NCBI RefSeq assembly: GCF_018729255.1
Contig: NZ_CP076060.1
Span: 2,232,001-2,296,000 of the forward strand
DNA: 64,000 bases
Source of the DNA: Cupriavidus sp. EM10
GTDB taxonomy: Bacteria > Pseudomonadota > Gammaproteobacteria > Burkholderiales > Burkholderiaceae
Direction: 5' to 3'
The notes under the pieces are model-generated. The model was not told where the DNA came from. It worked only from the letters and a program-made list of their open reading frames with translations, and made no database searches. Positions 27,649 to 40,473 of the stretch are shown here, one piece after another. The translations under genes and the position numbers were made by a program. Position 1 is the first letter of the stretch, and the number at the start of each line of letters is the position of its first letter.

Positions 27649-27957
27649 TCAGCCCCGGCGCATGACGACCAGCAGCACCACGGCCGAAATCGCCGCGCTG
27701 ATCCAGACCGACGGCTCCGCCGCCAGCTGGAACCAGCCTTGCATCTTCTCGCCCAGGCCCACCCAGGCCAGGTTGATCCACGCCGCGCACATCAGCCCGA
27801 TGAACAGGCGGTCGCCGCGCGTGGTGGCAATCGGCAGGAAGCCCTTGCGCTCCACCGTCGGCGCGCGTACTTCCCAGATCGTCATGCCCACCAGCATCAC
27901 CACCACCAGGGTAAAAAACACCGCCACAGGCGTGGTCCATACCATCCAGTTCAGCAT
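27649..27957 (-). CDS. glpU: Small membrane protein of the glycerol transporter (DUF2160)
   Basis: 102 aa with about three TM helices (WTTPVAVFFTLVVVMLVGMTIW near the start, a middle helix and a C-terminal one ending VVLLVVMRRG). This is the DUF2160 protein found only beside GlpSTPQV-type glycerol transporters. Its mechanical role in the transporter is not well defined. It lies 9 bases after the glpQ stop codon. Confidence 0.86.
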   Translation of the reverse strand: MLNWMVWTTPVAVFFTLVVVMLVGMTIWEVRAPTVERKGFLPIATTRGDRLFIGLMCAAWINLAWVGLGEKMQGWFQLAAEPSVWISAAISAVVLLVVMRRG

Positions 27958-27966
27958 TGCGCCTCC

Positions 27967-28789
27967 TTACACGCGGCCCATCGCGAAGCCCTTCGCGATG
28001 TAGTGCCGGACGAACCAGATCACGATGGCGCCCGGGACGATGGTCAGCACGCCGGCCGCCGCCAGCACGCCCCAGTCCATGCCCGATGCCGATACCGTAC
28101 GGGTCATGGTCGCCACGATCGGCTTGGCATTGACCGACGTCAAGGTGCGCGCCAGCAACAGCTCCACCCAGCTGAACATGAAGCAGAAGAACGCCGCCAC
28201 GCCCACCCCGGCCTTGATCAGCGGCAGGAAGATCGTCAGGAAGAAGCGCGGGAACGAGTAGCCGTCCACATAGGCGGTTTCGTCGATCTCGCGCGGCACG
28301 CCGGACATGAAGCCCTCCAGGATCCACACCGCCAGCGGCACGTTGAACACCAGGTGGGCCAGCGCCACGCCCAGGTGGGTGTCCATCAGCCCGATCGTCG
28401 TATAAAGCTGAAAAAACGGCAGCAGGAACACGGCCGGGGGTGTCATGCGGTTGGTCAGCAGCCAGAAAAACACGTGCTTGTCGCCGATGAACTGGTAGCG
28501 CGAGAACGCATAGGCCGCCGGCAGCGCCACGGAGATCGAGATCACCGTGTTCAGCGCCACGTAGATCAGCGAATTGATATAGCCCGAATACCACGACGAA
28601 TCGGTGAAGATCGTCACATAGTGTTCCAGCGTGACCGACGCCGGCCACAGCGACAGCGACGAGACAATCTCCTCGTTGGTCTTGAACGACATGTTCACCA
28701 TCCAGTAGATCGGCACGATGGCGAACAGCAGGTACAGCGTCAGGAAGACCGGACGCCACCAGCCCGGGCGCTGGCCTTGCAGCTTGCGA

Positions 28790-28797
<8 letters not shown>
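27967..28797 (-). CDS. glpQ: Glycerol ABC transporter permease 2
   Basis: 276 aa, six TM helices of the MalG type. The EAA coupling loop is seen in EIDETAYVDGYSFPRFFLTIFLPLIKAG. The ATG at 28797 has a strong Shine-Dalgarno GAGGAGGT 5 bases upstream, which argues for separate translation. As read, no stop codon separates it from the upstream permease; see glpP. It works as a heterodimer with GlpP. Confidence 0.9.
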
Positions 28798-30770
<1,973 letters not shown>

Positions 30771-30771
30771 G

Positions 30772-31890
30772 TCAGGCTCCCGACTCGGTGATGGGCGTGC
30801 TGACCACGTCGGCCAGCGCACCCGGGCGGCGCGGCGCATGGATGCGGTCGCCGGCGGCGTTGAACAGGTAGAGCTGATCCGGCTCGATATGGAGCGACAG
30901 CGGCGCGCCCAGTTGCAGGTCCAGCACCCCGGCGAACTGCGCCACGAGGTTGCCGGCAGCCGTGTCGACGTGCACGAAGGTATCGGACCCCGACAACTCG
31001 GCCAGGGCTACCTTGCCCGGCACTTCCACGGCACCGGGCACGGCCTTCAGCCGCAGCGCGGCGGCGCGTACGCCCACCGTCACCGGGCCGCCCGGCGCAT
31101 TGACCTCGGGCAGCGGAATCGCGACCCCGCCCGGCAGCGTCACGCGTCCGGCTTCCAGCACGCCTTCCACCAGGTTCATCGGCGGATCGCTGAAGGCCCG
31201 CGCCACGCGCAGCGAGGCCGGATAGTGGAAGACTTCGGGGGTGGGTCCGTATTGCAGCAGCTCGCCGGCATCCAGCACGGCGGTGTAGCCGCCCAGCAGC
31301 AGCGCCTCGGCCGGCTCGGTGGTGGCGTAGATCACCGTGGCGTCGCCCTGCGCGAACAGGTGTGTCAGTTCCTCGCGCAATTCCTCGCGCAGCTTGTAGT
31401 CCAGGTTGACCAGCGGCTCGTCCAGCAGCATCAGCGGGGCATTCTTGGCCAGCGCGCGCGCCAGGGCCACGCGCTGCTGCTGGCCGCCGGACAGTTCCGA
31501 CGGGTAGCGTTCCAGCAGGTGTTCGATATGCAGGCGGCCCGCCAGGCTGCGGACGCGGGATTCGATGGCTTCGCGGCTGTCGCGCCGCAACCGCAGCGGC
31601 GAGGCGATGTTGTCGAAGACGGTCAGCGACGGATAGTTGATGAACTGCTGGTAGACCATCGACACGTTGCGGTCGCGCACCGGCACGCCGGTCACGTCCA
31701 CGCCGTCGACCCGCACGCGGCCGGCCGTGGGCTTGTCGAGCCCGGCCATGACCCGCATCAGCGATGTCTTGCCGGCCTGGGTGGTCCCCAGCAGGATGGT
31801 GACGGCGCCCGGTACGGGGGCCAGCGTCATCGGGTAAAGATAGGCTTGCGACCCCACTTGCTGCGCAATGCCTTCCAGGCTCAGCTGCAT
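30772..31890 (-). CDS. glpS: Glycerol ABC transporter ATP-binding protein
   Basis: 372 aa. Walker A is GTTQAGKTS (from residue 35), a looser form than in GlpT, while the signature LSGGQQQRVALARAL and Walker B LMLLDEPLVNLD are standard. In place of the usual H-loop histidine it reads IYATTEPAEAL, with Thr. Thus GlpS has a good signature and a missing switch His, and GlpT the reverse. It is first in the minus-strand operon, divergent from glpR. The ATG at 31890 (MQLSLEGI) is chosen over an upstream ATG that adds 22 unrelated residues. Confidence 0.88.
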   Translation of the reverse strand: MQLSLEGIAQQVGSQAYLYPMTLAPVPGAVTILLGTTQAGKTSLMRVMAGLDKPTAGRVRVDGVDVTGVPVRDRNVSMVYQQFINYPSLTVFDNIASPLRLRRDSREAIESRVRSLAGRLHIEHLLERYPSELSGGQQQRVALARALAKNAPLMLLDEPLVNLDYKLREELREELTHLFAQGDATVIYATTEPAEALLLGGYTAVLDAGELLQYGPTPEVFHYPASLRVARAFSDPPMNLVEGVLEAGRVTLPGGVAIPLPEVNAPGGPVTVGVRAAALRLKAVPGAVEVPGKVALAELSGSDTFVHVDTAAGNLVAQFAGVLDLQLGAPLSLHIEPDQLYLFNAAGDRIHAPRRPGALADVVSTPITESGA

Positions 31891-31966
31891 CCAGTCTCCA
31901 ATGTTCCTGTGCTTGCTCAGCCACTCCGAAAACCGCGGCCAAGACGCACTTTTCAAGTCAACCCGC

Positions 31967-32030
31967 TCGTTTTAGCTCAAAAACGAACATAAAACAATAC
32001 TGCAGTGCGTCATTTGTTTTCGTTTCTGTT
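31967..32030. promoter_or_regulatory. Candidate GlpR operators between glpS and glpR
   Basis: TCGTTTT (31967-31973) and AAAACGA (31980-31986) form an inverted repeat with 6 bases between. A further TTTTCGTTT copy lies at 32017-32025. Repeats of TTCGTTT/AAACGAA are the type of site bound by DeoR/GlpR repressors, and the position between the divergent glpS and glpR genes fits. Binding is inferred. Confidence 0.5.
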
Positions 32031-32048
32031 TGAACTAGAATGCCGGGC

Positions 32049-32819
32049 ATGACGCTTAATCCCCGCCAGACCGCCCTCCTCGAGGAAGTCCGCACCCAGG
32101 GCTTCGCCTCCATCGACGAACTCGCGCGCAAGTTCGGCGTGACCCTGCAGACCGTGCGGCGCGACGTGAACCTGCTGGCCGAGAACGGCATGCTGGCCCG
32201 GTTTCATGGCGGGGTGCGGATGGAAGGGTCAACCACCGAGAACATCGCCTACCGCCAGCGGCAGGCGCTGAACGCCGACGGCAAGGTGCGCATTGCGCGG
32301 GCCGTGGCGGCGGCGGTGCCCGAAGGCTGCTCGCTGATCCTGAACATCGGCACGACGGTGGAGGAAGTGGCGCGGGCGCTGGTCCATCATCGCGGCCTGC
32401 GCGTGATCACCAACAACCTGCATGTGGCCAATATCCTGGCCGACAACCCCGATTGCGAGGTCATCGTGGCCGGCGGGGTGCTGCGCTCGCGCGACCGCGG
32501 CATCATCGGCGAAGCCACCGTGGAGTTCATCCGCCAGTTCAAGGTGGATATCGGCCTGATCGGCATCTCGGGCATCGAGACCGACGGCACGCTGCGCGAC
32601 TACGACTTCCGGGAAGTCAAGGTTGCCCGCGCGATCATGGAACACTCGCGCGAGATCTGGCTGGCAGCCGACGCAAGCAAGTTCAACCGTCGCGCCATGG
32701 TGGAACTGGCGCCCCTGACGAGCATCGACCGGCTGTTTACGGACGAACCGCTACGCGCGCCGTTCGACACGATGCTGGCGGAAAGCGGAGTGAAATGTGT
32801 GGTCGCGGATGGAGAGTGA
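32049..32819 (+). CDS. glpR: DeoR-family glycerol regulon repressor
   Basis: 256 aa. The N-terminal DeoR helix-turn-helix (RQTALLEEVRTQGFASIDEL, then GVTLQTVRRDVNLLAENG) is followed by the sugar-phosphate sensor domain with ILNIGTTVEEVARAL and the C-terminal IGISGIETDG. GlpR binds glycerol-3-phosphate and releases its operators. It is divergent from the transporter operon and near glpK and glpD, so it should control all of them. An ATG at 32040 would add three residues. No strong Shine-Dalgarno is seen for either start. Confidence 0.9.
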   Translation: MTLNPRQTALLEEVRTQGFASIDELARKFGVTLQTVRRDVNLLAENGMLARFHGGVRMEGSTTENIAYRQRQALNADGKVRIARAVAAAVPEGCSLILNIGTTVEEVARALVHHRGLRVITNNLHVANILADNPDCEVIVAGGVLRSRDRGIIGEATVEFIRQFKVDIGLIGISGIETDGTLRDYDFREVKVARAIMEHSREIWLAADASKFNRRAMVELAPLTSIDRLFTDEPLRAPFDTMLAESGVKCVVADGE

Positions 32820-32840
32820 ACGGCCGGCGAGTGTCCTGCT

Positions 32841-32960
32841 CCCCTCTCCCGCGAGCGGGAGAGGGGTTGGGGGTGAGGGCAAGGCCGTTCAATTGGCGAC
32901 TAGCGGCCGTTTGAACCGCTGCCCCTCTCCCCCGCCCCTCTCCCGCACGCGGGAGAGGGG
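32841..32960. repeat. Paired GC-rich palindromes (REP-like) between convergent genes
   Basis: Two 26-base palindromes of the same sequence, CCCCTCTCCCGC with GCGGGAGAGGGG around a 2-base centre, lie at 32841-32866 and 32935-32960. A partial third copy is at about 32922-32932. They fill the gap between glpR and purU, which converge, so they may act as a two-way terminator. Palindromes of this type are dispersed repeats in several high-GC Proteobacteria (general knowledge). Confidence 0.8.
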
Positions 32961-32973
32961 AGTAAACCGTCGT

Positions 32974-33840
32974 TTACTTAAAGACCACCGTCTTGTGGCC
33001 GTTCAGCAAAATACGATGCTCGGCGTGCCACTTGACCGCACGGGCCAGGGCCACGCATTCGACGTCGCGGCCCACGGCGGTCAGTTGCTCGGGGTCCATG
33101 CTGTGATCCACGCGCTCGATTTCCTGCTCGATGATCGGGCCCTCATCCAGGTCGGCCGTCACATAGTGGGCCGTCGCGCCGATCAGCTTCACGCCGCGGT
33201 CGTGCGCCTGGTAGTAAGGCTTGGCGCCCTTGAAGCTGGGCAGGAACGAGTGATGGATGTTGATCGCGCGGCCCTGCAGCTTGCGGCACAGGTCGTCGGA
33301 CAGCACCTGCATGTAGCGCGCCAGCACCACGAGGTCGATATTCTGGTCACGCACCACCTCGAAGACGCGTGCTTCCTGGGCGGCCTTCTGCTCGGCCGAC
33401 GCGTTCATCAGCGGCAGGTGGAAGAACGGCACGTCGTACGACGCGGCCAGCTGGTAGAAATCGCGATGGTTCGACACGATCGCCGCGATCTCGACCGGCA
33501 GGCCGCCGACCTTCGCGCGGAACAGCAGGTCGTTCAGGCAGTGGCCGATCTTCGACACCATGATCATCACGCGCGGCTTCACGGTGGCGTCGAACACCTC
33601 CCATTGCATGCCGAACTGATCGCCTACGGGCGCGAACGCGGCGCGCAGCTCGGCCAGTTCCGGACCGCCGGCGGCGGTGCTGAAATGCACGCGCATGAAG
33701 AAACGGCCGGTGAACGCATCGCCGTACTGGTCAGAATCGACAATGTTGCAGCCATGCTGGAACAGCAGGCCGGAAACGGCGTGCACGATGCCCGGCTGGT
33801 CCGGGCAGGAAAGCGTCAGGATAAATCCGGTGGTGCTCAT
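32974..33840 (-). CDS. purU: Formyltetrahydrofolate deformylase
   Basis: 288 aa. It hydrolyses 10-formyl-THF to formate and THF, balancing one-carbon pools. An N-terminal ACT domain (FILTLSCPDQPGIVHAVSGLL) is followed by a formyltransferase-type domain with the catalytic Asn-His-Asp set in INIHHSFLPSFKGAKPYYQA and YVTADLDEGPIIEQ. The ATG at 33840 gives the family start. It is unrelated to the glycerol genes that flank it. Confidence 0.94.
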   Translation of the reverse strand: MSTTGFILTLSCPDQPGIVHAVSGLLFQHGCNIVDSDQYGDAFTGRFFMRVHFSTAAGGPELAELRAAFAPVGDQFGMQWEVFDATVKPRVMIMVSKIGHCLNDLLFRAKVGGLPVEIAAIVSNHRDFYQLAASYDVPFFHLPLMNASAEQKAAQEARVFEVVRDQNIDLVVLARYMQVLSDDLCRKLQGRAINIHHSFLPSFKGAKPYYQAHDRGVKLIGATAHYVTADLDEGPIIEQEIERVDHSMDPEQLTAVGRDVECVALARAVKWHAEHRILLNGHKTVVFK

Positions 33841-33887
33841 CTTGGGCAAATCGGGGTTAGGCAAGCCCTGGCCGCGCTGCCTGGTGT

Positions 33888-34721
33888 TCAGGGCTGGACG
33901 GTGGCCCACCCGCGTCTGCGGAGGGCATCCAGCGTCACCAGCGTGGCATCGACGGTCATGGCACGACCCGCCATGATAGCAAGCAATGCCTCCGGATCGA
34001 TATGCCGATGCTCGGCCACCTCGCCGTCGCGGTTATGCGGGACGAAGTCCGGCGGCAGCACCAGATCGTATACAAAGACGTGTTCCCACTGCACGCCTTC
34101 CGGGATTTCGCGCAGCACTTCGATCACGCCGTGGGCCTCGGCCCGGCCGGCCAGCGTGGGCGGAATGCCCGATTCCTCGTCGCATTCGCGCACCAGCGTC
34201 TCCAGCGGATCGCTGCCCGCGGGCATGCCGCCGGCCACGAGGTTGTCCCACATGCCGGGGTCCACGGACTTGGCCGGGCTGCGCCGCGAGATCCACAGTG
34301 TCCGCTGGCCGTCCACGATGCCATTCATGTGCGATGCAAACGTCAGCAGCCCCAGGAAGCGGGCTGCCGCCCGTTCGATCACCGCGAATGGCTCGGCATC
34401 GAGCCCCGATGTGACGCCAAACAGCTCGTTGCGCCAGCCGCGCACGTGGCCCGCGTCGGCCAACTGGCGCGCCAGCGTGGCCAGCGCCGCATTGCGTGCC
34501 GCCACCGTGGTGCAGCCGGGCAGCAGCGCCACCGCGCCCTGCCCCGCCTCGGCCACGCCCTCGGGCCCCAGCACGTCGCCCATGGCGTGGAGGATGCCCG
34601 CATGGCGCCGGGGCAGCCAGCCCACCTGCACGCCATCGGCCAGCAACCGCAGGTGCGCGGCGGGGTCGAAGGGGCTGCGCGCGGCCACGCCGGCAAGCAC
34701 TACGCTAACGATATCGGACAT
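33888..34721 (-). CDS. Nudix hydrolase with DUF4743 N-terminal domain
   Basis: 277 aa. The N-terminal half matches the DUF4743 region that precedes a Nudix domain in the thiamine-pyrophosphokinase-associated subgroup. The Nudix box reads [20 protein letters not shown] and then SGI, with the RE-x2-EE core intact; the first Glu of the classical box is replaced, as in this subgroup. Related eukaryotic members clean up damaged thiamine diphosphate (family knowledge); whether this one does is unknown. It is divergent from glpK with 33 bases between the starts. Confidence 0.83.
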   Translation of the reverse strand: MSDIVSVVLAGVAARSPFDPAAHLRLLADGVQVGWLPRRHAGILHAMGDVLGPEGVAEAGQGAVALLPGCTTVAARNAALATLARQLADAGHVRGWRNELFGVTSGLDAEPFAVIERAAARFLGLLTFASHMNGIVDGQRTLWISRRSPAKSVDPGMWDNLVAGGMPAGSDPLETLVRECDEESGIPPTLAGRAEAHGVIEVLREIPEGVQWEHVFVYDLVLPPDFVPHNRDGEVAEHRHIDPEALLAIMAGRAMTVDATLVTLDALRRRGWATVQP

Positions 34722-34754
34722 GGGAAAACATATTCACCGTTACGGATGGACCGC

Positions 34755-36290
<1,536 letters not shown>

Positions 36291-36310
36291 ATACGACTGC
36301 CGAAGAACCC

Positions 36311-37915
36311 ATGCCAATCTCCGTACCTGCGGTCCAGCCGCCCTCCCGCACCGAACTGCTCGATACGCTGTCGCGCACGGCCCGCTGGGACGTCATCGTC
36401 ATCGGCGGCGGCGCCACGGGCCTGGGCACCGCGCTCGACGCCGCCTCGCGCGGCTACCGCACGCTGCTGCTCGAAGCCGCCGATTTTGCCAAGGGCACAT
36501 CCAGCAAGGCCACCAAGCTCGTGCACGGCGGCGTGCGCTACCTGGCGCAGGGCAATATCAGCCTGGTGCGCGAGGCGCTGCACGAACGCGGCCTGCTGGC
36601 CCGCAACGCGCCGCACGTGGTGTGGCCGCTGGGCTTCGTGGTGCCGGCGTACCAGATGTTCGACCAGCCGTTCTACGGCATCGGCCTCAAGGTCTACGAC
36701 ATGCTGGCCGGCGGGCTGAACCTGTCGGGCAGCCGCTGGCTGAACCACCGCGAGACGCTGGAAGCCGCGCCCACGCTGGCCGAGCACGTGGGCGGCCGTC
36801 CGCTGCGCGGCGGCAACCTGTATTTCGATGGCCAGTTCGACGATGCGCGGCTGGCCATGGCGCTGATGCGCACGCTGTTCGACGTGGGCGGCACGGCCGT
36901 CAACTACATGCGCGTCTCGGGCCTGACGCAGCGCAACGGCGTGATCACCGGCGTGACCGCCGAGGATGCGCTGGGCTCCGGCACCTTCCACCTGTGCGCG
37001 GACTGCGTGATCAATGCCACCGGCGTGTGGGTCGACGCGGTGCGGCAGATGGAGGACGGCCAGGCCCGCACGATGGTGGCGCCCAGCCAGGGCGTGCACC
37101 TGACCATCCCGCGCAGCTTCCTGCCAGGCGACCGCGCCATCCTGATCCCCAAGACCGACGATGGCCGCGTGCTGTTCCTGGTGCCCTGGAACGGCCACGT
37201 GATCGTCGGCACCACCGACACGCCGCGCAAGGACCTGCCGCTGGAGCCGCGCGCCACGGGCGACGACATCGACTTCATCCTGGAAACGGCGGCGCGCTAC
37301 CTGGCGCGCGACCCGTCGCGGGCCGACGTCACCAGCGTCTGGGCCGGGCTGCGGCCGCTGGTCAAGGCCACGGGTGAATCGTCCACGGCGTCGCTGTCGC
37401 GCGAGCATACGATCCTGGTGTCGAAAGCCGGCCTGATCACGGTGACCGGTGGCAAGTGGACCACCTACCGCAAGATGGCCGAGGACGTGATCGAAACCGC
37501 CATCCAGCGCCAGATGCTGCGCGCCGCGCCCTGCCGCACGGCCGAGCTGCCGCTGCACGGCGCGGTGGGCATGCCGTCCGACCTGCCGCCGCCCAACTCC
37601 GGCTCGCCCGACCGCTACTACGGGGCCGACCTGCCGCTGCTGAAGGCGCTGCCGGGTGCCGACACCATGGTCGTGGCGGCATCGGGACTGACCGAGGCCC
37701 ACGTCCGCTTCGCGGCCCGCCACGAACTGGCGCGCCGGGTGGAAGACGTACTGGGCCGGCGCAATCGCGCCCTGTTCCTCGACGCATCGGCCGCCCTGGC
37801 CGGCGCCCCGCGCGTGGCGGAGATCCTGGCCGAGGAACTGGGCCACGATGCCGCCTGGCAGGCCCGGGAGCTGGAGGACTTCGGTGCACTGGCCAGGGGC
37901 TATATGCTGCAATGA
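36311..37915 (+). CDS. glpD: Aerobic glycerol-3-phosphate dehydrogenase
   Basis: 534 aa, FAD-dependent. It oxidises glycerol-3-phosphate to dihydroxyacetone phosphate at the inner membrane and passes electrons to quinone. The dinucleotide-binding start VIVIGGGATGLGTALDAASRG and the family segments SSKATKLVHGGVRYL, NATGVWVDAVR and TGGKWTTYRKMAED are present. The C-terminal DAO domain is complete. It is the second gene of the glpKD operon. Confidence 0.96.
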   Translation: MPISVPAVQPPSRTELLDTLSRTARWDVIVIGGGATGLGTALDAASRGYRTLLLEAADFAKGTSSKATKLVHGGVRYLAQGNISLVREALHERGLLARNAPHVVWPLGFVVPAYQMFDQPFYGIGLKVYDMLAGGLNLSGSRWLNHRETLEAAPTLAEHVGGRPLRGGNLYFDGQFDDARLAMALMRTLFDVGGTAVNYMRVSGLTQRNGVITGVTAEDALGSGTFHLCADCVINATGVWVDAVRQMEDGQARTMVAPSQGVHLTIPRSFLPGDRAILIPKTDDGRVLFLVPWNGHVIVGTTDTPRKDLPLEPRATGDDIDFILETAARYLARDPSRADVTSVWAGLRPLVKATGESSTASLSREHTILVSKAGLITVTGGKWTTYRKMAEDVIETAIQRQMLRAAPCRTAELPLHGAVGMPSDLPPPNSGSPDRYYGADLPLLKALPGADTMVVAASGLTEAHVRFAARHELARRVEDVLGRRNRALFLDASAALAGAPRVAEILAEELGHDAAWQARELEDFGALARGYMLQ

Positions 37916-37981
37916 CGCAGGCGGGCTCCCGCAAGGCGAGACTTCGGCGATAATGCCGGCTATTGCATCACGGAGAACACC

Positions 37982-38374
37982 ATGGACGAGATGGACGAGA
38001 TTGATGATCTGTCCGATCTGCCGATGCCCCGGTTCATCTGGGGTTTCGCCATCACCGCCAGCAAGGGCGGCGAAGTCGCGCACGACGAATTCGAGTACCT
38101 GACCCACACCCACAACCCGCGCTTCTCGTGCCGGGTGGTGGAGCTGGAAGACATGCCCGCCGAAAGCGAGGAGTCGGGCATCGACGGACGCCTGGTCCAC
38201 TACGACGAACCCGAACGCCTGTTCTACATCACCGATGCCGGCATGGCGCTGGTGAATTTCCAGATGTTCGACAAGCTGCCCGACAAGACCCGCCTGAAGA
38301 AGGTGTGCGACGAAGCCATCACCAACTGGCTGCTGCGGCGCGAATTCCTCGACGACGAGGAAGACGAAGGCTGA
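37982..38374 (+). CDS. Conserved hypothetical acidic protein
   Basis: 130 aa, strongly acidic at both ends (MDEMDEIDDLSDL and FLDDEEDEG). No signal peptide or TM helix. I do not recognise a function. It follows glpD by 66 bases and is closed by a strong terminator, so it could be in the glpD transcript or have its own promoter. Confidence 0.72.
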   Translation: MDEMDEIDDLSDLPMPRFIWGFAITASKGGEVAHDEFEYLTHTHNPRFSCRVVELEDMPAESEESGIDGRLVHYDEPERLFYITDAGMALVNFQMFDKLPDKTRLKKVCDEAITNWLLRREFLDDEEDEG

Positions 38375-38386
38375 AGCCCATATTAA

Positions 38387-38412
38387 GAAAAGCACCCTCG
38401 GGTGCTTTTCTC
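38387..38412 (+). terminator. Rho-independent terminator
   Basis: GAAAAGCACC (38387-38396) pairs with GGTGCTTTTC (38401-38410) around a CTCG loop. The T residues are in the stem's 3' arm and just after it. It lies 12 bases after the stop of the acidic protein gene and may also serve the convergent gene at 38438. Confidence 0.85.
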
Positions 38413-38437
38413 ATTGCCAGGGCGGCCCGGCGGTCCG

Positions 38438-38662
38438 TCACTGGTCGGTTACTTCGATCAGTCCGGACGCCACGCGCTCGATCTCGCAATAGACCGGTAA
38501 CGCCTCGAGCGGCCCGGTGCATCCTACGCCGGATGCCTGGCCGGCATGGGCGCCGGGCGGCAGGAACACGAAGGCCATGCCGGGCTGGAAGCCCGGATGC
38601 CGGCGCAAACTGTCATTGAGGATGTCGAGATACTGCGAGCGAGAGAAGACCTGCTTTGCCAT
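38438..38662 (-). CDS. Small conserved hypothetical protein, paralogue of the 8.3 kb gene
   Basis: 74 aa. The core pattern YL-x2-LN-x-SL followed by AFVFLPPGAHAGQASGV is shared with the protein at 8325-8561. No function is known to me. It is convergent with the acidic protein gene. Confidence 0.6.
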   Translation of the reverse strand: MAKQVFSRSQYLDILNDSLRRHPGFQPGMAFVFLPPGAHAGQASGVGCTGPLEALPVYCEIERVASGLIEVTDQ

Positions 38663-38781
38663 GTAGCGTCTCCGGATGGTCGGCTGAGCCCGGAAATCCT
38701 AGCATGGCCCTGCCGCTGCCGGCACCGCATCGTGAGATTCACGGCATCGGACGCGGCCAGCCGCGTTCAGGCGCCTGGCGC

Positions 38782-39238
38782 CTAGCACTCGCCCTTCTTT
38801 GCATGGCCCGGCGGGCAGTGATACCCCGGGGCGGCCCGCCGCGATAATCGTCGTCGTGATCATGGCGGCCGCGATGGCCACGATCCGGGCCGTAGTAGCG
38901 GTCATAGTCCGGGCCGCGATTCCAGCGCTCGGGCTGCATCACCCAGCCATTGCTGGCGCGCACCCAACGCGGCTGTTCGTAGACATAACCGGGCCGCGCG
39001 GTTTCCCAGTGACCCCGCTTCCACGCGTGCTTGCGGTAGTGGTCATCCCACATCCAGTAGCCGGGCGCCCAGACGTACCCCGGGCGCGGCGCCGGCACGG
39101 CCTCGTAGATCGGGGCCGGCGGGGGGTGCCGATGCCGATATTGATATTGACCTGGGCCAGCGCGGCAGGCGCGAAGGCCGTAGCCGACCAGAGCAGTGCG
39201 GCGCCGGCGGCGGCGCGCAGGAAAGCATGGCGATTCAA
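38782..39238 (-). pseudogene. Secreted YXWGXW-repeat protein, two frameshifts
   Basis: Repaired length is 152 aa. A clear Sec signal peptide (AAAGAALLWSATAFAPAALA) is followed by aromatic repeats of the form GYVWAPGYW, KRGHWETARPGY and ASNGWVMQPERW, then an Arg/Asp/Gly-rich tail. Frame breaks are at the G run 39121-39126 and the CCCC-GGGG stretch 38824-38831. Repair gives GTPPPAPIYEAV and a C-terminus GYHCPPGHAKKGEC, which is normal for this family of small envelope proteins. The function is unknown. Confidence 0.75.
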
Positions 39239-39386
39239 GGTGACCCTCTCTTCTTTCTTTTAGGAAAAATGCGACGTAGACGACGGGGCAATGGGCAGCA
39301 GTGTACCCACCGCCCTTCCGGCGTGATGTAAGAAAGCGTGTCTGGGCGTTACCGCCCGGGGGATATCCGATGGTTTGCCGCCCGAC

Positions 39387-39590
39387 TCAGTGGTCGGCGG
39401 CCATCGCTTTCAGCTCGGCGTCGCCGGCCACGCGGGCGGCGTCGGCGGTTGTAAAGGTGTCGTCCGACACCATGGTGCGGCGGATCTGCTGCGCGCCGAA
39501 ATCCACCAGCGCGATGACCCATACATAGCGCCCGGCCTGGGGCGCGGTTTGCACAAAAGCCTTCAGCTGCGGTCTGGATTCGCTCGTCAT
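39387..39590 (-). CDS. Small hypothetical protein
   Basis: 67 aa from the ATG at 39590 (MTSESRPQLKAF). The layout, a beta-rich middle RYVWVIALVDFGAQQIRRTMVSDDTF and a helical end AARVAGDAELKAMA, looks like a real small folded protein. No family is recognised. A start seven codons upstream is possible. The 271 bases between it and yfiR hold no other gene that I can support. Confidence 0.5.
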   Translation of the reverse strand: MTSESRPQLKAFVQTAPQAGRYVWVIALVDFGAQQIRRTMVSDDTFTTADAARVAGDAELKAMAADH

Positions 39591-39861
39591 GATGTATCTC
39601 CGTTCGAACACGACAGGACAAGACGCTGGCAGGGGCGCGTTGCCAAAAACTCTAGCACATCCAACCCGCCTGCCGGCCTAGGGCATCTGGAGCGGATGCG
39701 GACGCAAGCGTTTGTGGCTACAGTTTTTGCAGATCCTGCCGAAACTTCCATGGAGTCTCTTACCCGCCAGTTCCGCCGGTCCGATCGTACCTTCGTCCGC
39801 CGCCCAATTGCCGCGCTCCGCGTTACGCCCATCTCCCCGTTCCCGCGCCGTGCGCCGTCGT

Positions 39862-40473
39862 ATGCGCCTGGCGCCTCCGGCGTTTCTGGCGTTACTGGCG
39901 CTGCTGACGACCGTGCTGCAGCCGATGCCTGCGCGGGCCTCTGCGCCCCCGGCCGCCACGGCTGCGTCCATTCCGGCCGTCCCGTCCGGCGCGTCCGGTC
40001 CGTCCACCCTGGCGCCGCCCCTCTCGCGCTCCGACGCCGTCGCCCGCGTGGTCATGAGCCTGCTTAGCTATGCACGCTGGCCCGGCGAGCGCGAGACCGT
40101 GCGGCTGTGCGTCGACAACTCGGCCCGGTACGCGGGCAAGCTGATGGAAGGCGGCACGTTGTCCACGGGCCGGCTCGTGGAGGCGCGCCGCGTCGACGCG
40201 CTGCCGGAATCGCTGGCGGCCCAGTGCGACGCTCTGTACCTTGGGGCGATGACCGACGCCCGCCGCCGGGCGCTGACCGCCTACTTCGTCGGCAAGCCCG
40301 TGCTGGTGATGACCGAGGAAGACTTCGAGTGTGAGGGCGGCAGCATGTTCTGCCTGAGCATCCGCGAGCACCAGGTGTCGTTCCGCATCAATCTCGATGC
40401 CATCGCGCGCAGCGGCATCCATGTTCATCCAGGCGTGCTGCAACTGGGACGCCGCAAGGCGCCGGCATCATGA
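39862..40473 (+). CDS. yfiR: YfiR-family periplasmic repressor of a diguanylate cyclase (DUF4154)
   Basis: About 203 aa from the ATG at 39862, which gives a signal peptide (LAPPAFLALLALLTTVLQPMPARA); the start could lie further upstream. The mature part fits DUF4154/YfiR: ARVVMSLLSYARWPGERETVRLCV, then YLGAM, VLVMTEEDFECEGGSMFCL and the end FRINLDAIARSGIHVHP. In the known YfiBNR system, YfiR in the periplasm holds the cyclase YfiN inactive. It overlaps yfiN by 4 bases (ATGA). Confidence 0.88.
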   Translation: MRLAPPAFLALLALLTTVLQPMPARASAPPAATAASIPAVPSGASGPSTLAPPLSRSDAVARVVMSLLSYARWPGERETVRLCVDNSARYAGKLMEGGTLSTGRLVEARRVDALPESLAAQCDALYLGAMTDARRRALTAYFVGKPVLVMTEEDFECEGGSMFCLSIREHQVSFRINLDAIARSGIHVHPGVLQLGRRKAPAS

